Positions 1 through 11,700 of a DNA stretch of 64,000 nucleotides are shown here, in pieces; the stretch's first letter is position 1, and the number at the start of each line of letters is the position of its first letter. Both the position numbers and the translations under genes were made by a program. Origin of the DNA: Karalla daura (lineage: Eukaryota; Chordata; Actinopteri; Chaetodontiformes; Leiognathidae). Location: contig CM055211.1 of the NCBI GenBank assembly GCA_029224185.1, positions 8,154,917 through 8,218,916 of the forward strand, written 5' to 3'. The notes under the pieces are model-generated. The model had not been told where the DNA came from. It made no database searches and worked only from the letters and a program-made list of their open reading frames with translations.

Positions 1-1664
1 CAAGGAGCAGAGGCCTGATGCTGGCCGCGGTGTCGCCGCTGGTGCGGCGCCTTCAGATCGCGTCCCCATAAATATGAATGTAAAACACGCTCGCCAGCGC
101 GGGGTCAAACACGTAATTAGCCACGACACGTGAAGATGAGGAGCAGACTTGGTCGGGGCAGAGCGCGATGGTAATGCCGGTAGACTTCGCAGCCCTGCGA
201 GGCATCGAGACGGGACGAGGGGAAGGGGAGGGAGCGCGAGGAAGATTTCACATGCAGATATTAGAAATGCAATTGTCTTGTGCGTACGGGGCGTCGGTCT
301 GGAAATTGACTTTTTCATTATTCAGTTAGTACAATAATTAAATATTCGATGCCCTGGGTTGGTGGAGCTACTGGAGCACGGCGAGGATAGTTAACCGGGC
401 CTGACAGATGTTTTAAATAATGTTTATTTATCAATACTAATATAAACTGCCCTAAACTGTCGCTCTCCTGTGACCTGCCTCTGATTTCTCCAGGCTTCGC
501 CTCAGCGGCTCACACCCCACAGTCGGAGAGAGGAGACGAAGACAAAGAAACTTACGGATATTAATAAAGTTGATCTGGTTTTCCTGGAAAGTGCGACAGA
601 GACGCGGCGGCTCGTCTGATTGGCCGACGTTCTGGCAACTTCCGGAAACCGGGAACTGAGAATCAGAGGAAAGCAGCTCGGCCTGGTTTGTCCAGACGCA
701 ACAGCGACCCAAATGTATAAATTAATAAATGAATACGTGAACAAACAACAAATAAAGACCCACACAGATGAATTAATACATAAATACATAGCCATATTTA
801 TGCATAATCTCCATAGCAACATCAGCCAGCCCCAGCAGAACTGAGAGGGGGAAAATATCATTATACGATAATTAGACTTTTCCATTGCCCGTTTCCCAAT
901 GTGGAATATTCTATGTATTTACGTCTGAAAATGTCAATCCCATTCAATATCACGCCGGGATTTGCAAGTCTGAAGACCCGTCAAGGCAGAGGATAAAAAG
1001 GCAAAAAGGGGAAAGAGGTTCTCTTTCTTCACGGGCTGGGCCAGGACCGAGGACGGGCCGCAGGACGGAGCGGGACTCAGACGGTGGGCGTGGGGGGGGG
1101 CGGCAGCTCTGGAGCCGTGACAGAGCCGGAGAGGAGGCCGGTCCGAGGCGGCCCCGCGCCGCTCTCATGTGGGTAAGAGCCGCTCTCCTTCCTCCTCGTG
1201 TTTCACTTTCCGTCTCGGAGCCGAGCTGTGTCGGAACGTTTACTCTGGCTCGCTCCGGCCGCCCCGGCACCGCTGGAAACTGGGAACGCCGTCCCGCTTT
1301 GAACTGCCATGTGTGCTGCCCCGCCGCAGAGCGACCGCGGGGGTCAACCTCTACCCCCCCCCGCTCCAAACCCCCCCCCCTCCCACCCCGACCTCAGCGA
1401 GGTAACACGTCCCTCCGCCAGAGCCAAACAACACGCAAAGTGGACTGAAAACTCTGGAACAATGCGCCGCCCTCAGATCTTTTTGGGAGGTGGAGTGGGG
1501 GGGTGGGGGGGGTGGGGGGGATGGAGGGTGGAGGGGGGGGTGGAATCCATTTGCATTGGCAACAGGTAGAGGAGCTCGATGGGGGCCCACAAAAAACGTC
1601 TGGTTAGAAATTCATCCGCTCCTTCACATCAGAGGTGTACGATGGAGGGGGGGGTTGGAGAGAG

Positions 1665-1667
<3 letters not shown>

Positions 1668-1704
<37 letters not shown>
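1668..1704. repeat. (GT)n microsatellite
   Basis: About 18 uninterrupted GT units. The flanks are G-rich homopurine sequence (1495-1545, 1806-1900). Confidence 0.95.
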
Positions 1705-1706
<2 letters not shown>

Positions 1707-2489
1707 GGGGGTGGGGGGGTTGGAGAGCTTTTGTTGACAGGCTCCAACAACTTATCGTGATCCTTCATTGCTGCGTTTGATGGACATCTGAGCACCACTT
1801 GTGAAAGTGTGGGGGATGGTGAGGAGAGAGGGTGGCATGAGGGGGAGCGGGGGAGGGAGGGAGGGAGGGAGGGAGGGGTGTGGAGGGGGGGTGAGGGGGG
1901 GTGCACGGGGTGTCAACGCGGGGACTGATGGAGTGTGCGCTAAAGCACTGTATTGAAAAAAATAAACAAATCAGAAACAATTAAGTGTGAACTCTCATGG
2001 AATATTCATAGGCGAGCAGCCTTTGCGTGACAAGCCATCACGCCACCTCCAGTCCGCTTTTTTTTTTACGTGTTTTTTTTTTTTTTTCCATGTTCCTCCT
2101 CTCTCTCCACCATGTCCTGCACACATGGAGATGTGCCTGCCACTTAAATCAAATTAGTCATTAGCAAATTGAATCAACAATTAGAGCAAAAAGAGCTACA
2201 TGGCATTAGCGTCAGTGCAGTCACATTTGTCAACCTATGGCGGCGAGCTCGGCGCTACTTCCTCCCGCGGTCCAACTCCTCCGCCGTGCTCAAAGTCAAG
2301 GCCGTAGCTCAGGGCAGACGGCCCCTCCGTCCCTCTTCTGCCAGGGTCACCTAGCATCAGTGCGGCCCGCTGCTCTCAGAGCGCTTGTTTTGTTGGCCGG
2401 CTCCCTGATGGATCCGGTGGCGGCCCTGATCGCCCCTCGTCCTCCCTCCTCTGCATCATTCCTATCGACAGTTCTCACTCCTCTCCAGC

Positions 2490-2790
2490 CGCCGCTTCTA
2501 GTTGGAGGCTGTCAAAAACATTGCTGGCGGAAATGGAAGTATCCTCATTATGCAAATGCCGGGCTCCACTGATGGCATGTTCTGTTTTATAAATTGCATC
2601 CCCTTGTCAGAAGTCAAATTGTATTTGAGTAACTTCAGAGAAATTGTCACAAGATTTCAATTTGGCCTGCCTGCTGTGCCACCATCAATTTAGCCAGAGC
2701 AAATACTGACGTGTTCCTTTACAAAGCGCAGCCTGATTGTGTTGTCCAGGGAACTGTTTGCAACAATCCTATATTATTATTATTATTGTT
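2490..2790. promoter_or_regulatory. Candidate conserved non-coding element with a POU octamer
   Basis: This is 300 bp of complex, balanced sequence without simple repeats or a usable reading frame, inside the desert. It contains a perfect octamer ATGCAAAT (2550-2557), the binding motif of POU-domain factors, plus several AATTTAG/CAATTT homeodomain-like cores. If the desert belongs to pou3f3, as the tmem182 neighbour suggests, an octamer could be autoregulatory. One octamer is weak evidence. Confidence 0.3.
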
Positions 2791-3784
2791 ATTATTATTG
2801 TTTAAGAGCAGCTCGAGTGGCAGCGGAATAAATTCATTTTGGATTCCAATCTTTTTTGCTAAAATATGATAAGCAGCGGTGGTTAGTGTATATTTTTAAA
2901 TGATTTTCTGCTCGTAGACCTCCCGTGGAAGGGAGCTGACAGGGCGTCCTCTGAGGAGACATTAATAATCATGTTCCATTAGAGGTAACAGCAAAACACA
3001 TTCAGAAGTGATCCTCTCTGGAAGCTGCATGAACGACTGGATAATTGTAAATTTGTTAACATCTGATTTGCAAATTCCCTTTAAATCAAATCAACATCAC
3101 GACCGAGTTTATGAATAAAACCAGAGGAGACTCCGAGCGAGCAGGGCAACTTTTCTAAAAAATAATAATAATAACAACAATAATAATAATGAAATAAAAG
3201 AAGACGTTTCATTTTGAAAGAGAAACTTTCAGAGCTCCAAACTTCCTCTGATGCTTTAATCCTCAAGGCTGCGACTGTCTTTTAAAACTTGATCAATCCC
3301 GGGTCATATTACAGAGCCGGTGCTGAGGCTGCACTTTGAAACTTATCAAAACAAATATTGGGTCGCAGGATGTCGCGCTGCAAACAGCCCTGTCAGCACG
3401 GGTCAATAGAAATCCACTTTACAGGAAGCAATTTCAAACTAAACTTCTTTAGCAAGTTTCCTCTGTGAATTAGGGGAGCTATCAGCAGGCGCGCAGGGCT
3501 TTGACTCCTCTGTGTAGGTGTGCAGCCATCATGCAGTGTTGGAGCCAGGTGACTTCTCCCCTGCCTGTCTCCTTCACTCACAGGCCTCAATCACAGCCAG
3601 ACTGTGTCCGGACTCAAAGTGACGCCACAGAACAAACAGAGGAGCGGGACTCTGTGTCTGCTGCCCGCTCTCCTCTCCATCACCGCTCACAACGGGAAGA
3701 AACGCGACGCCTCGCCTTCTCTGACAGCAACGAAAACACACGGCGCCTCGGCTACTACAGCTAGACGAGCCAACGCAGGGGAGG

Positions 3785-3785
<1 letters not shown>

Positions 3786-3855
<70 letters not shown>

Positions 3856-3857
3856 GA
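3786..3857. repeat. (GA)n microsatellite
   Basis: About 70 bp of GA units with one C interruption near 3844. It creates Arg-Glu frames on this strand that are not genes. Confidence 0.95.
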
Positions 3858-4176
3858 GAAAGTGAGAAAAAACGCCAGGGTCGATTTTAATATTCATGAA
3901 TTTTTCTACCAGCTCAGTTCAGCAGTTTCGATTAAGCATTAATTAGGAGCCAGAGGGGAAACCAAACAAAAATAAGGAGCTGAATGACTAATGAAGGTGG
4001 TCGGGGTGTGGGCAGGCTGCCGTGCCACTAATGGTTTGGTGTTGTGGGTGCTGCATGGGCAGCGGGGCCGCGGTGTGGGCGGCCAGACGCACCTCTGCCC
4101 ACTCCAGCATCACACTCACAGGACGCCACTTCCACTGCAAAAACTCCCAACTCCAGCAGAAAAAAGAGAGAGGGGA

Positions 4177-4231
4177 AGAGAGGGAGGGAGGGAGGGAGGG
4201 AGGGAGGGAGGGAGGGGGGGGGGGGGGGGGG
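4177..4231. repeat. (GGGA)n followed by a poly(G) run
   Basis: Tandem GGGA/GGAG units run directly into about 18 consecutive G. Long G runs of this kind recur in the window (9721, 22441, 47090). Confidence 0.9.
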
Positions 4232-6803
4232 CTCGTTTGAAGGCGTACATGCTCCTCTGGGTGAGGGGGAACTCCTCCAACCCCCCTGGATCCAGAAAAC
4301 ATTTTCCAAACCAAACTGGATAAACTTAAAAACATGCGTGCTGGGGTCACGCTGAAGGCCCCCTCCTTCCCTCCTTCCTCCTCCTCCTCTTCCTCCTCCT
4401 CTCCCCCCCCCCCTCTGGAGATATGAGGTTTCCACTGCAGCGACACATGTGAACAACTGTGTTGAACACAGGAACTCCAGATCAGGTTTGGCTGATAAAG
4501 TCTGAGGGTCAGATCGATTCTGAGACATGAACTGGTTTTCTGCATCAACTTTTCCTTCATTCCTGCACATAAAGCAGCAGCAACACCACTGACTGCTCTG
4601 CAGAAACCATAGATGTGAAGCAGGAAGTGAAACAGCCCTTTTCACCTTCTTTTACGCGTATGTTTTGTGTGTGAACTCTTTGTGCTATTGTTGCGCACAG
4701 GATTCAGCTGCATGTGCACTTCCACTGTTTTGCATGCGAATCGTCAAACTGGCTGCAAACGATGATGAATTCGACTGTTTATTTAATTGGATTTTCTGCG
4801 TGTGTCAGTGAATGAGTCCAGATGAAGTCTGAGGCATTCGAAACAGCGTGATTAGCGCGCGAATTGCAGTTAATTTTGCTAATAAAAAGCCATGGAGGAT
4901 ACTAATTCTGCTGTTCGGTGAGGAATCACATTAAAAGAAACGACAAAAAACGCTAAGATATAAAAATAAAGACGGAAAAGAGAAATAAATAATTATATTC
5001 AATTTATGCCTCAATTACGGCTCAAGAAAACAAGCTTCGTCTGTCCCCATCACTTTGTCTTGTCTGATTTGTAGGATCACATTAAAATGATAATAAGGAT
5101 GATAAGTAACATTACATCTGTATTTATTTTTACATAAAACCAAAACTGCCCTTAGGTTTATTCAATATGCCAACACTAATATGAAGCTTAATTATTAGTG
5201 TACTTCATGCATTTACAACAACACAATGTATATGTATGACTGTGCTGCAGCTGAATACATTCGTCAAATATGAATAACCAGCATAAATATGAATCTGGCA
5301 TCACATTTTCATTCATTATTGTCATGGCTCCAAAATGTCAACCAGGGCACAATTTACATCCTATAAATATTTTCACCTCAATTATTATGATTTTTTTTAT
5401 TTTTTTTTTGTTGCTTCCCCTAAAACGTTGGAGCAGAGTCTTGTGGAAATATTATTTTTCTTATCGGTTTTATTTTTATTGGCCCTTGATGAAAAAAAAG
5501 GCCCGAGATCAGAGGCGGAGGGGAGGGAAATGAAATAAATAACCCCCCCCAGAGCAGAGCAAGAGGACAGGAGAGAGGCAAGAAAAAGGTTATCTCTTCT
5601 TTTATCTGTTTGAGAAAGGGCTTTGCAGTCTCCTCTCCCAGTAAAACAAGGATAAAGGGAACATGGAAAAAAATAAATGATATTGTTACAGAGGTATTAT
5701 CCTTAAGCCCGGCCATGATATTTGAATTGTATTGCTGAATTGTAATCAGGTATTTTAGCTTAGCGCCGCTGCTCTCCGTGTTGAACGCCTACCATCTGGT
5801 ATTGGACGACAGTGTGACAGACAGAGAGCTGGGGGAGGGAGGGGGTGAGGAGGGGGGGAGGAGGGGGGGAGGAGGGGGGTCTGACAGAGAGAGAGAGAGA
5901 GAGAAGGAAGCCGTTATCCAAGAGAAAAGCCTGGCGACTTTAGTTTCCCAATCTCTAAATCTACACATTGTAATGTAAGTCCACAGACAGGAAGCCCAGA
6001 GCAAACAGTGTTTGTATGAGCAGATATAGGCTGCAGATCCCTCCCAGTCACAGCAACGCTGCCTGGCCACCGCTCAACATGCAGCAAAGCAGAATAAAGA
6101 GAAAGACACAAAGATAGCGAGGTTTTTTAGCGCTCTCAGACCTCGGACTCCCTGGCCTTTATCACTCACTTTTCATGATTTGTTTTCTCTGAGAGAGGAG
6201 ACTGTTAATTAGCAATAAAGGAGTCGTCACTGCTCCTCAAAGCCAAGGTTAAACTGTTCAACACCTCTGCTGCCTGCAGTAGTCACGTTAATCACAAAAA
6301 GCACAACTTAAAGAATTCATATTGACACGGAGCCCGGGCGGCCAAATCAAAGTGAGTATTAGCTTCTGACTTGTTTTGCTTGTTTTGCTTTCATTAAGAT
6401 AAAACTGAGACACTAGTTTTTATGCGATCTCCAGCCAAACTGGAAATTTTGAGGCAATTAATAACATGTAGAGTGTACAGTGCTGCATCGGTTTATCTAA
6501 TCTGACTCCGACATCTTAATGAAACGTTTGTGAGCGTGGAGAGTTTCTCCCTCTCCACATACGTTCATTCGCGGCTTGTTTGAGCTGCATATTTTACAGC
6601 TCCGCTCTCCGCTCTCGCCTGCTTATGCATATACATACGGCCTTCCATGCTGCTCCCCCAGAGAGGGAGAGTGGGAGCGCAGACATAGAGGCTCATCTGT
6701 ACCAGGGAGGGGGGGGGCTGCTTCCACCCCCCCTGACCCCCGGCCCGGCGGAGGCCGAGGCCGAGGCCGAGGCGGCGATGCAGCCGGCAGGGGCGGCTGG
6801 GGC

Positions 6804-6905
6804 GAGAGCCGGGGTGCGGAGGGGAGGAAGAGCGACAGAGAGCCGGGGTGCGGAGGGGAGGAAGAGCGACAGAGAGCCGGGGTGCGGAGGGGAGGAAGAG
6901 CGACA
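6804..6905. repeat. Three perfect tandem copies of a 34-bp G-rich unit
   Basis: The unit starting GAGAGCCGGGGTGCGG is repeated three times without a visible mismatch (6804, 6838, 6872). It follows a short GGCCGA array (6749-6772). The perfect identity of the copies points to recent expansion. No gene is associated with it. Confidence 0.93.
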
Positions 6906-7640
6906 GCATGGCTGCAGAGATGCACTGGGAGCGCTGGGAACGCTGGCTATTCCCAAACGTGCCTCCACATGTTGTCATGAGCGGTTACGTAAGCGGAGCC
7001 GCGGCCATCATATGAACATCTTCTGTGGTCAGCGGAGGTCAAAGACGCTGATTAGCAGCCACAGCTCTGGGTGAGGGCCCTGACAATTAACAATAGCAAG
7101 CGTGTGTGTGTGTGTGTGTGTGTGTAGTGGGAGTGAGGGGGGAGGAAGGGGGGGTGAAGGGGGTGAAGTTTTTCTTTTCTTTCTCTGCCTCGCCACCTAT
7201 CACAATTCATTACTACAAATTAGGGTTCAATAAAATTGCTATTCAGAGATAATTAGGAGTTGTGGCGGGGGAGGGAGGGGGTGAGGTAGGCAGGGTGGGG
7301 GGGGGAGGAGGGGGGTGAGGGGGTTAGCTTTCCACATGTCATCGTGACCGAGACCAACAAACGGAGGCTCTGCAGCTGGGGCAAGTGAAGTGAGACCCCC
7401 GGACTCACCCGTCCTCCTCCTCCTCCTCCTCCTCACCCTCTCCTCCCTCCTCCTCCCCCGCTGTAGGATGAGAAGACCAGGACACAAAAAGAAAAACACA
7501 CTCGCCCCCCCCCCCCTCCTTTCCTCTCACCTGCTGAGTTGGGAGCCGCTCCAAATTAAACAAATTATTTCAGGCCTCTCTCTTTTCATTCGGGGAGCCA
7601 CGGCAAACAGTGGTCCCACATAAGGACAGCGACTAATAAG

Positions 7641-7641
7641 G

Positions 7642-7700
<59 letters not shown>
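7641..7700. repeat. (GT)30 microsatellite
   Basis: About 30 uninterrupted GT units. A shorter (GT)12 lies at 7103-7126. Confidence 0.95.
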
Positions 7701-7702
<2 letters not shown>

Positions 7703-8700
7703 ATGGAGAGAGTGTATGAGTGGCTGTGTGAGTGCGAGCAGAGAGCGGGGTTCTGCCTGCCTCTGTGCACCAGGCTGAAGAAGGTTTGTCTTTCATTAAT
7801 TAACACTTTCCTCACCCGTCCTCGCGTCGGAGCAGGAGTGAAATGTTTCGCCGGGGTGACAGAATTTGCCTGAGAGCAGTTATATTTAATTAAAACGAGA
7901 GAGAGAGCCTGTTTTTTTTTTCTTTTCTTACCACCGTTGCTATTCATTTGTTTTTAATTAGTCAAATTTCACAATAAAACCGGCCGTTTTGAAGCTAAAG
8001 GAACGGCTGGATTTCCAGCTAAAAGCAAAGAGGATTTGGTTTGTAACAGTGAGTTTCCTATAAATAATGAATGGCTCCTCTGATGGAGAATGTGTGTAGT
8101 GTCCCCTCTTCCTCAGCGTTTTAGCCTCTTCTCAAGATCGTCCTCTTCACTCAACAACTCTTTACTCCAACAACTGCAGCGCCACAGATTCAAGACCACA
8201 GTGAACTACTCACAATAAAAATACAAAAACGTCTCCTCACAAACAAAGAGACGCGGGGAGGTTCAAGCTGAGCATTTCAGCTTCATTTCAGGGGCAGAGA
8301 AGCAGCGTCTTTAGTTTTAAAATTATAATTATTCATGTTAATTTTTGCTGCACCGTTGACTCATATTGGGAGGTATTTAAATACTAACCTGCGCCCACTT
8401 CACAGGAACTTTCACACTCCAGAGTCGAGTCAAAAGTTTGACATTTCAGCTCGACGTGAAGGGCAGATCAGCCGAGGTGAAAGAGGCTTTCAAACCGACT
8501 TCACTAAAGCAGAAAATACATATTTTTAACACCCAAGATGATCACCCACACAGAGGCCTAACATCTCCATTTTCTGTTTATATAACATAAGAATAAAGGA
8601 ATAAAGTTTAAGAAAATTTTAGCTTGAAAACTGTTCTAAAAATTATATCTAGCTTTTTATCTTCCAACCTGACTGGTTTGTATTAAGAAATGTAACTTTT

Positions 8701-11700
8701 GTCCTCTTAGATAATTCATTTTTGCTGAAGATAAGTGTGTTTCCTACATTGTGCAGACTTCCATCTGTGTGTAAAAAACGTGTCCCTGTCTGGAAGTAAA
8801 ATCAGGCGGCATGAACGGTTTGTCTGGAATAAAAGAAAAGAGCAAAAAAAAAAGAGAAGAGAAGAGAAAGTGCAGGAACTTAAAGTGGATGAAGGGAAGA
8901 GCCTGACGGCGAGGACACGGGAGCTCACGCTTCGCCTCTTTAACAACTCGTGTCTGTTCGCTCGCTCTGTTCGAGCGCCGCTTTGGCTGCTGTTACTGAC
9001 ATTCAGCTGCTCTGCTGAACCTGTCAACTTTAACTCTACTTGCTCTCTCTTATGGCTGTTTGTGCCCTCCATCCTCCTCCTCCTCCTCCTCCTCCTCCTC
9101 CTCCTCCCGTCTCCTCCAGCTCTGTGCGTGTGACTGTGGCGGTGCCACTGCAGGGGCCGTGTGAACCGGCCGGTCCGGTCACCTCGCATCAGTGTCGGGC
9201 TGGAATGCGCCCTGGCCCCGGCCCTGGCCGGGGACACCACTCTGGGGGCTGTAGGAGGGAGCGAGGGGGGGGTGATAGGAGGAGGAGGAGGGGGAGGTGG
9301 AGGTGGTGGAGCAGGTGCTCGCTGAGCGGGCGGGGAGGAGGCTGTTGATGTCACGTCCCCGCATTGTGGCTGTGGGGGACGCGGACAACAAGGGACACTG
9401 AGAGCCTGTGGGCAGAGGTCACCCAGCCAGATCAGAATCACACTGAGGCCTTTACTTATTAAAGTGGCTCTCCCTCTCTCTCTCTCTCTCTCTCCCCCCC
9501 CCCCCTCTCTCTCTGTGCCGGGGCTGCAGAGCCACCAGGCCCGGCTCGTAAAGAGACACCGAGCTCGTCCCTGCGACGTCCAGCCACTGGGAACTAACAC
9601 GGCACATGGTAGCGGGGGTGTCGCCTTCCTTCCCCCCGTCCCTGCTCCTTCACACGCCGAGCGCAGCGTCGCAGACTCTCTGATCAGCAATTATGCACTT
9701 TACAGGTATTAAACACAGCGGAGGGGGGGGGGGCCGGGGGGGCCTCCTGGGACCACCGGCGGTCCGTAAATACACTTCTCCGCCGAAAATGAAAGGAAGA
9801 GACCTGCCATTTGTGGGCATTATTCATGCATTAAATGTAATGTCTGCTTTAAACAATTATGCTGCATATATTTCAGCTTTATTTACCCCGTCTCGTCTCG
9901 CCGTGTGTGCAAAGAGGATGACAACTCTTCCAATGTTATTTGCAACACGCATGTGTGTGTGTGTGTGTGTGTGGGCTGTCTCTCCTGGATCTATATTTAT
10001 CGGCGGCGCAGGTCAGAGATCAGCTCTGTCTAAGTGGTGAACTGGCACCAAAGATTATCATCAATTAATATTCCATAATAACCGGGTTCGCTCTCACTTT
10101 TCGTGGCGTCTGCATTTGTCTTTTTAAAGTGATCCGGTTTGGCAACGGAGCCGCCTGCGCTGTAATGTATGCTAATGTGTGTAAAAACACTTTGGAGCGT
10201 CTCAGAGGAATACAGAGTCCGCGTGGGGACTGGAACCAGCAGCGCGCTCCGCTCCGAGAGAACTTCCTCCTCAGCCAGGGTGTCTCACCAGCTCCTCGCT
10301 CTCCTCTCACATTGTTTCCCTCAAGTCGTCTCTCTCTCTCTCTGCGAGCGCAGCCTGGTGAGCAGCCAGACAGCTCATTATTCAGACGGGGGTCCTGACA
10401 CCAGTTTAGGTCTGAATTACATTAACTTGCATGTAACTTGTGAGAGGGAATCGTTAATGTTCACCCCAAACTCAGCGGGGCCTTTGCCAGCGAGCGCTGG
10501 CTTCTCGCGGCGTCCTTTGAAATGTTTCTCTCTGTGTAACTTAATTCACTCACCCAGCTGCGCAATGAAGATATCACTTGTCCAGAGAGGGAAATGAATA
10601 AAAAGGGAAGGGAAAAAAAGCCCGCTGTGAGCAAAGGCTGCAACAAACTTTAGCATTTTACATTTGTAGACATGAAACCGATGCTATTGTCACACCGCTC
10701 AGCTCTCGTTCACATACAGGCCGAGTTCAACTCCACAAAGGTGTAAAGTGTAAATGCACATTAGCCATTGTCTTTCCACAACACCCACAGTTCAGAATTC
10801 AATCACTAAGAAAAGAATCATTTGCGAGCCGGGAAGCTTTGCCAGGAAATAAATACGGCAGACTTGAAACTTATGCATTTAAAAAGGCTTTAGATCGGCT
10901 TTCGTGCTGCTTGTACGAGGGTGACTTAGTGCCTCTAAAGATTATCCTCCAACTCTGGGGACAAACTTTCTCCTTCTTTTCAGAAGTTTCTGAGCCCCAG
11001 CCTCCTCCAGGCACACGTCAATAACAAACTGTGAGCGATATCGACTCTGACGCTCTCAAAACATCCGTCCGGGCTGGAGACCGGACAGCCGCTGAGAGCC
11101 GAGGCCTCTCGGTCTGCCGCTCGGCAGCCCGGGCCAGGCCGGGCCGGGCGAGCGGGGCGAGCGAGGCGAGCGGGGCGAGCGAGGCGGCTCCTGGGCGTGC
11201 GTGAGGAGACGGGAAGTGACAGCAGACAGTTGCTACACACTGCGTCAGGCTGGCAGTGTCACACCTGGCAGCTGTCAATCAGCGCGCTCCCGAACACCTC
11301 GCTGCCTGAGATCACGGCAGCCGCTGCCAAACACGCCCTGAGTGGTGTCATGCATCCACACATGAGCACTGGCTCACTGCGACTGCACTCATCCTGTCAC
11401 TGCAAGTCAGAGAGAGGCAGCGCGCGACGAGGGCAGAGGGAGGGAAGCTTCCCGTCTATTTACATATGGAAAGGTCACAAATAGCCTGCAGGCACTGTGC
11501 TAATTAGAGAACGTGGCGAAAAAAAAAAAAAACTCCAAAGATAAATTGGAAGACAAAAATGGAGAGTTATCTAAGTACGCGGGTGTAATGAAAGTGGGGA
11601 TAAGGTGACTGAAAGGAGAGAGCGAGAGGCTGAACCCGATGAGGAGGAGAAACGCCTCGGTTCAGGTAGAAACGCCCGCAAAACACACACGAGTCCAGAA

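Larger units (their letters stand above)
1..8700. other. Gene desert, part 1: non-coding, with microsatellites and CNE-like stretches
   Basis: I see no exon, RNA gene or transposon open reading frame here. Open frames on both strands are short or made of simple repeats (GA, GGGA, GT, poly-C). Between the microsatellites lie several hundred bases of mixed, non-repetitive AT-rich sequence with TAAT/ATTA homeodomain cores. Examples are 2130-2200, 2500-2790, 5080-5420 and 6300-6560. Such sequence is typical of the conserved non-coding elements in deserts around developmental regulators. Conservation cannot be read from a single sequence, so the CNE reading is inference. Confidence 0.6.

Noticed and set aside
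4028..4645. 205-codon minus-strand frame
   Set aside because: Its core is the GGGA/poly-G tract read as Pro, Ser and Gly; no recognisable domain.
8716..9690. 324-codon minus-strand frame
   Set aside because: Composed of poly-Pro, poly-Arg and Arg-Glu stretches from CCT and CT repeats joined by sequence without any domain; no splice-compatible neighbours.
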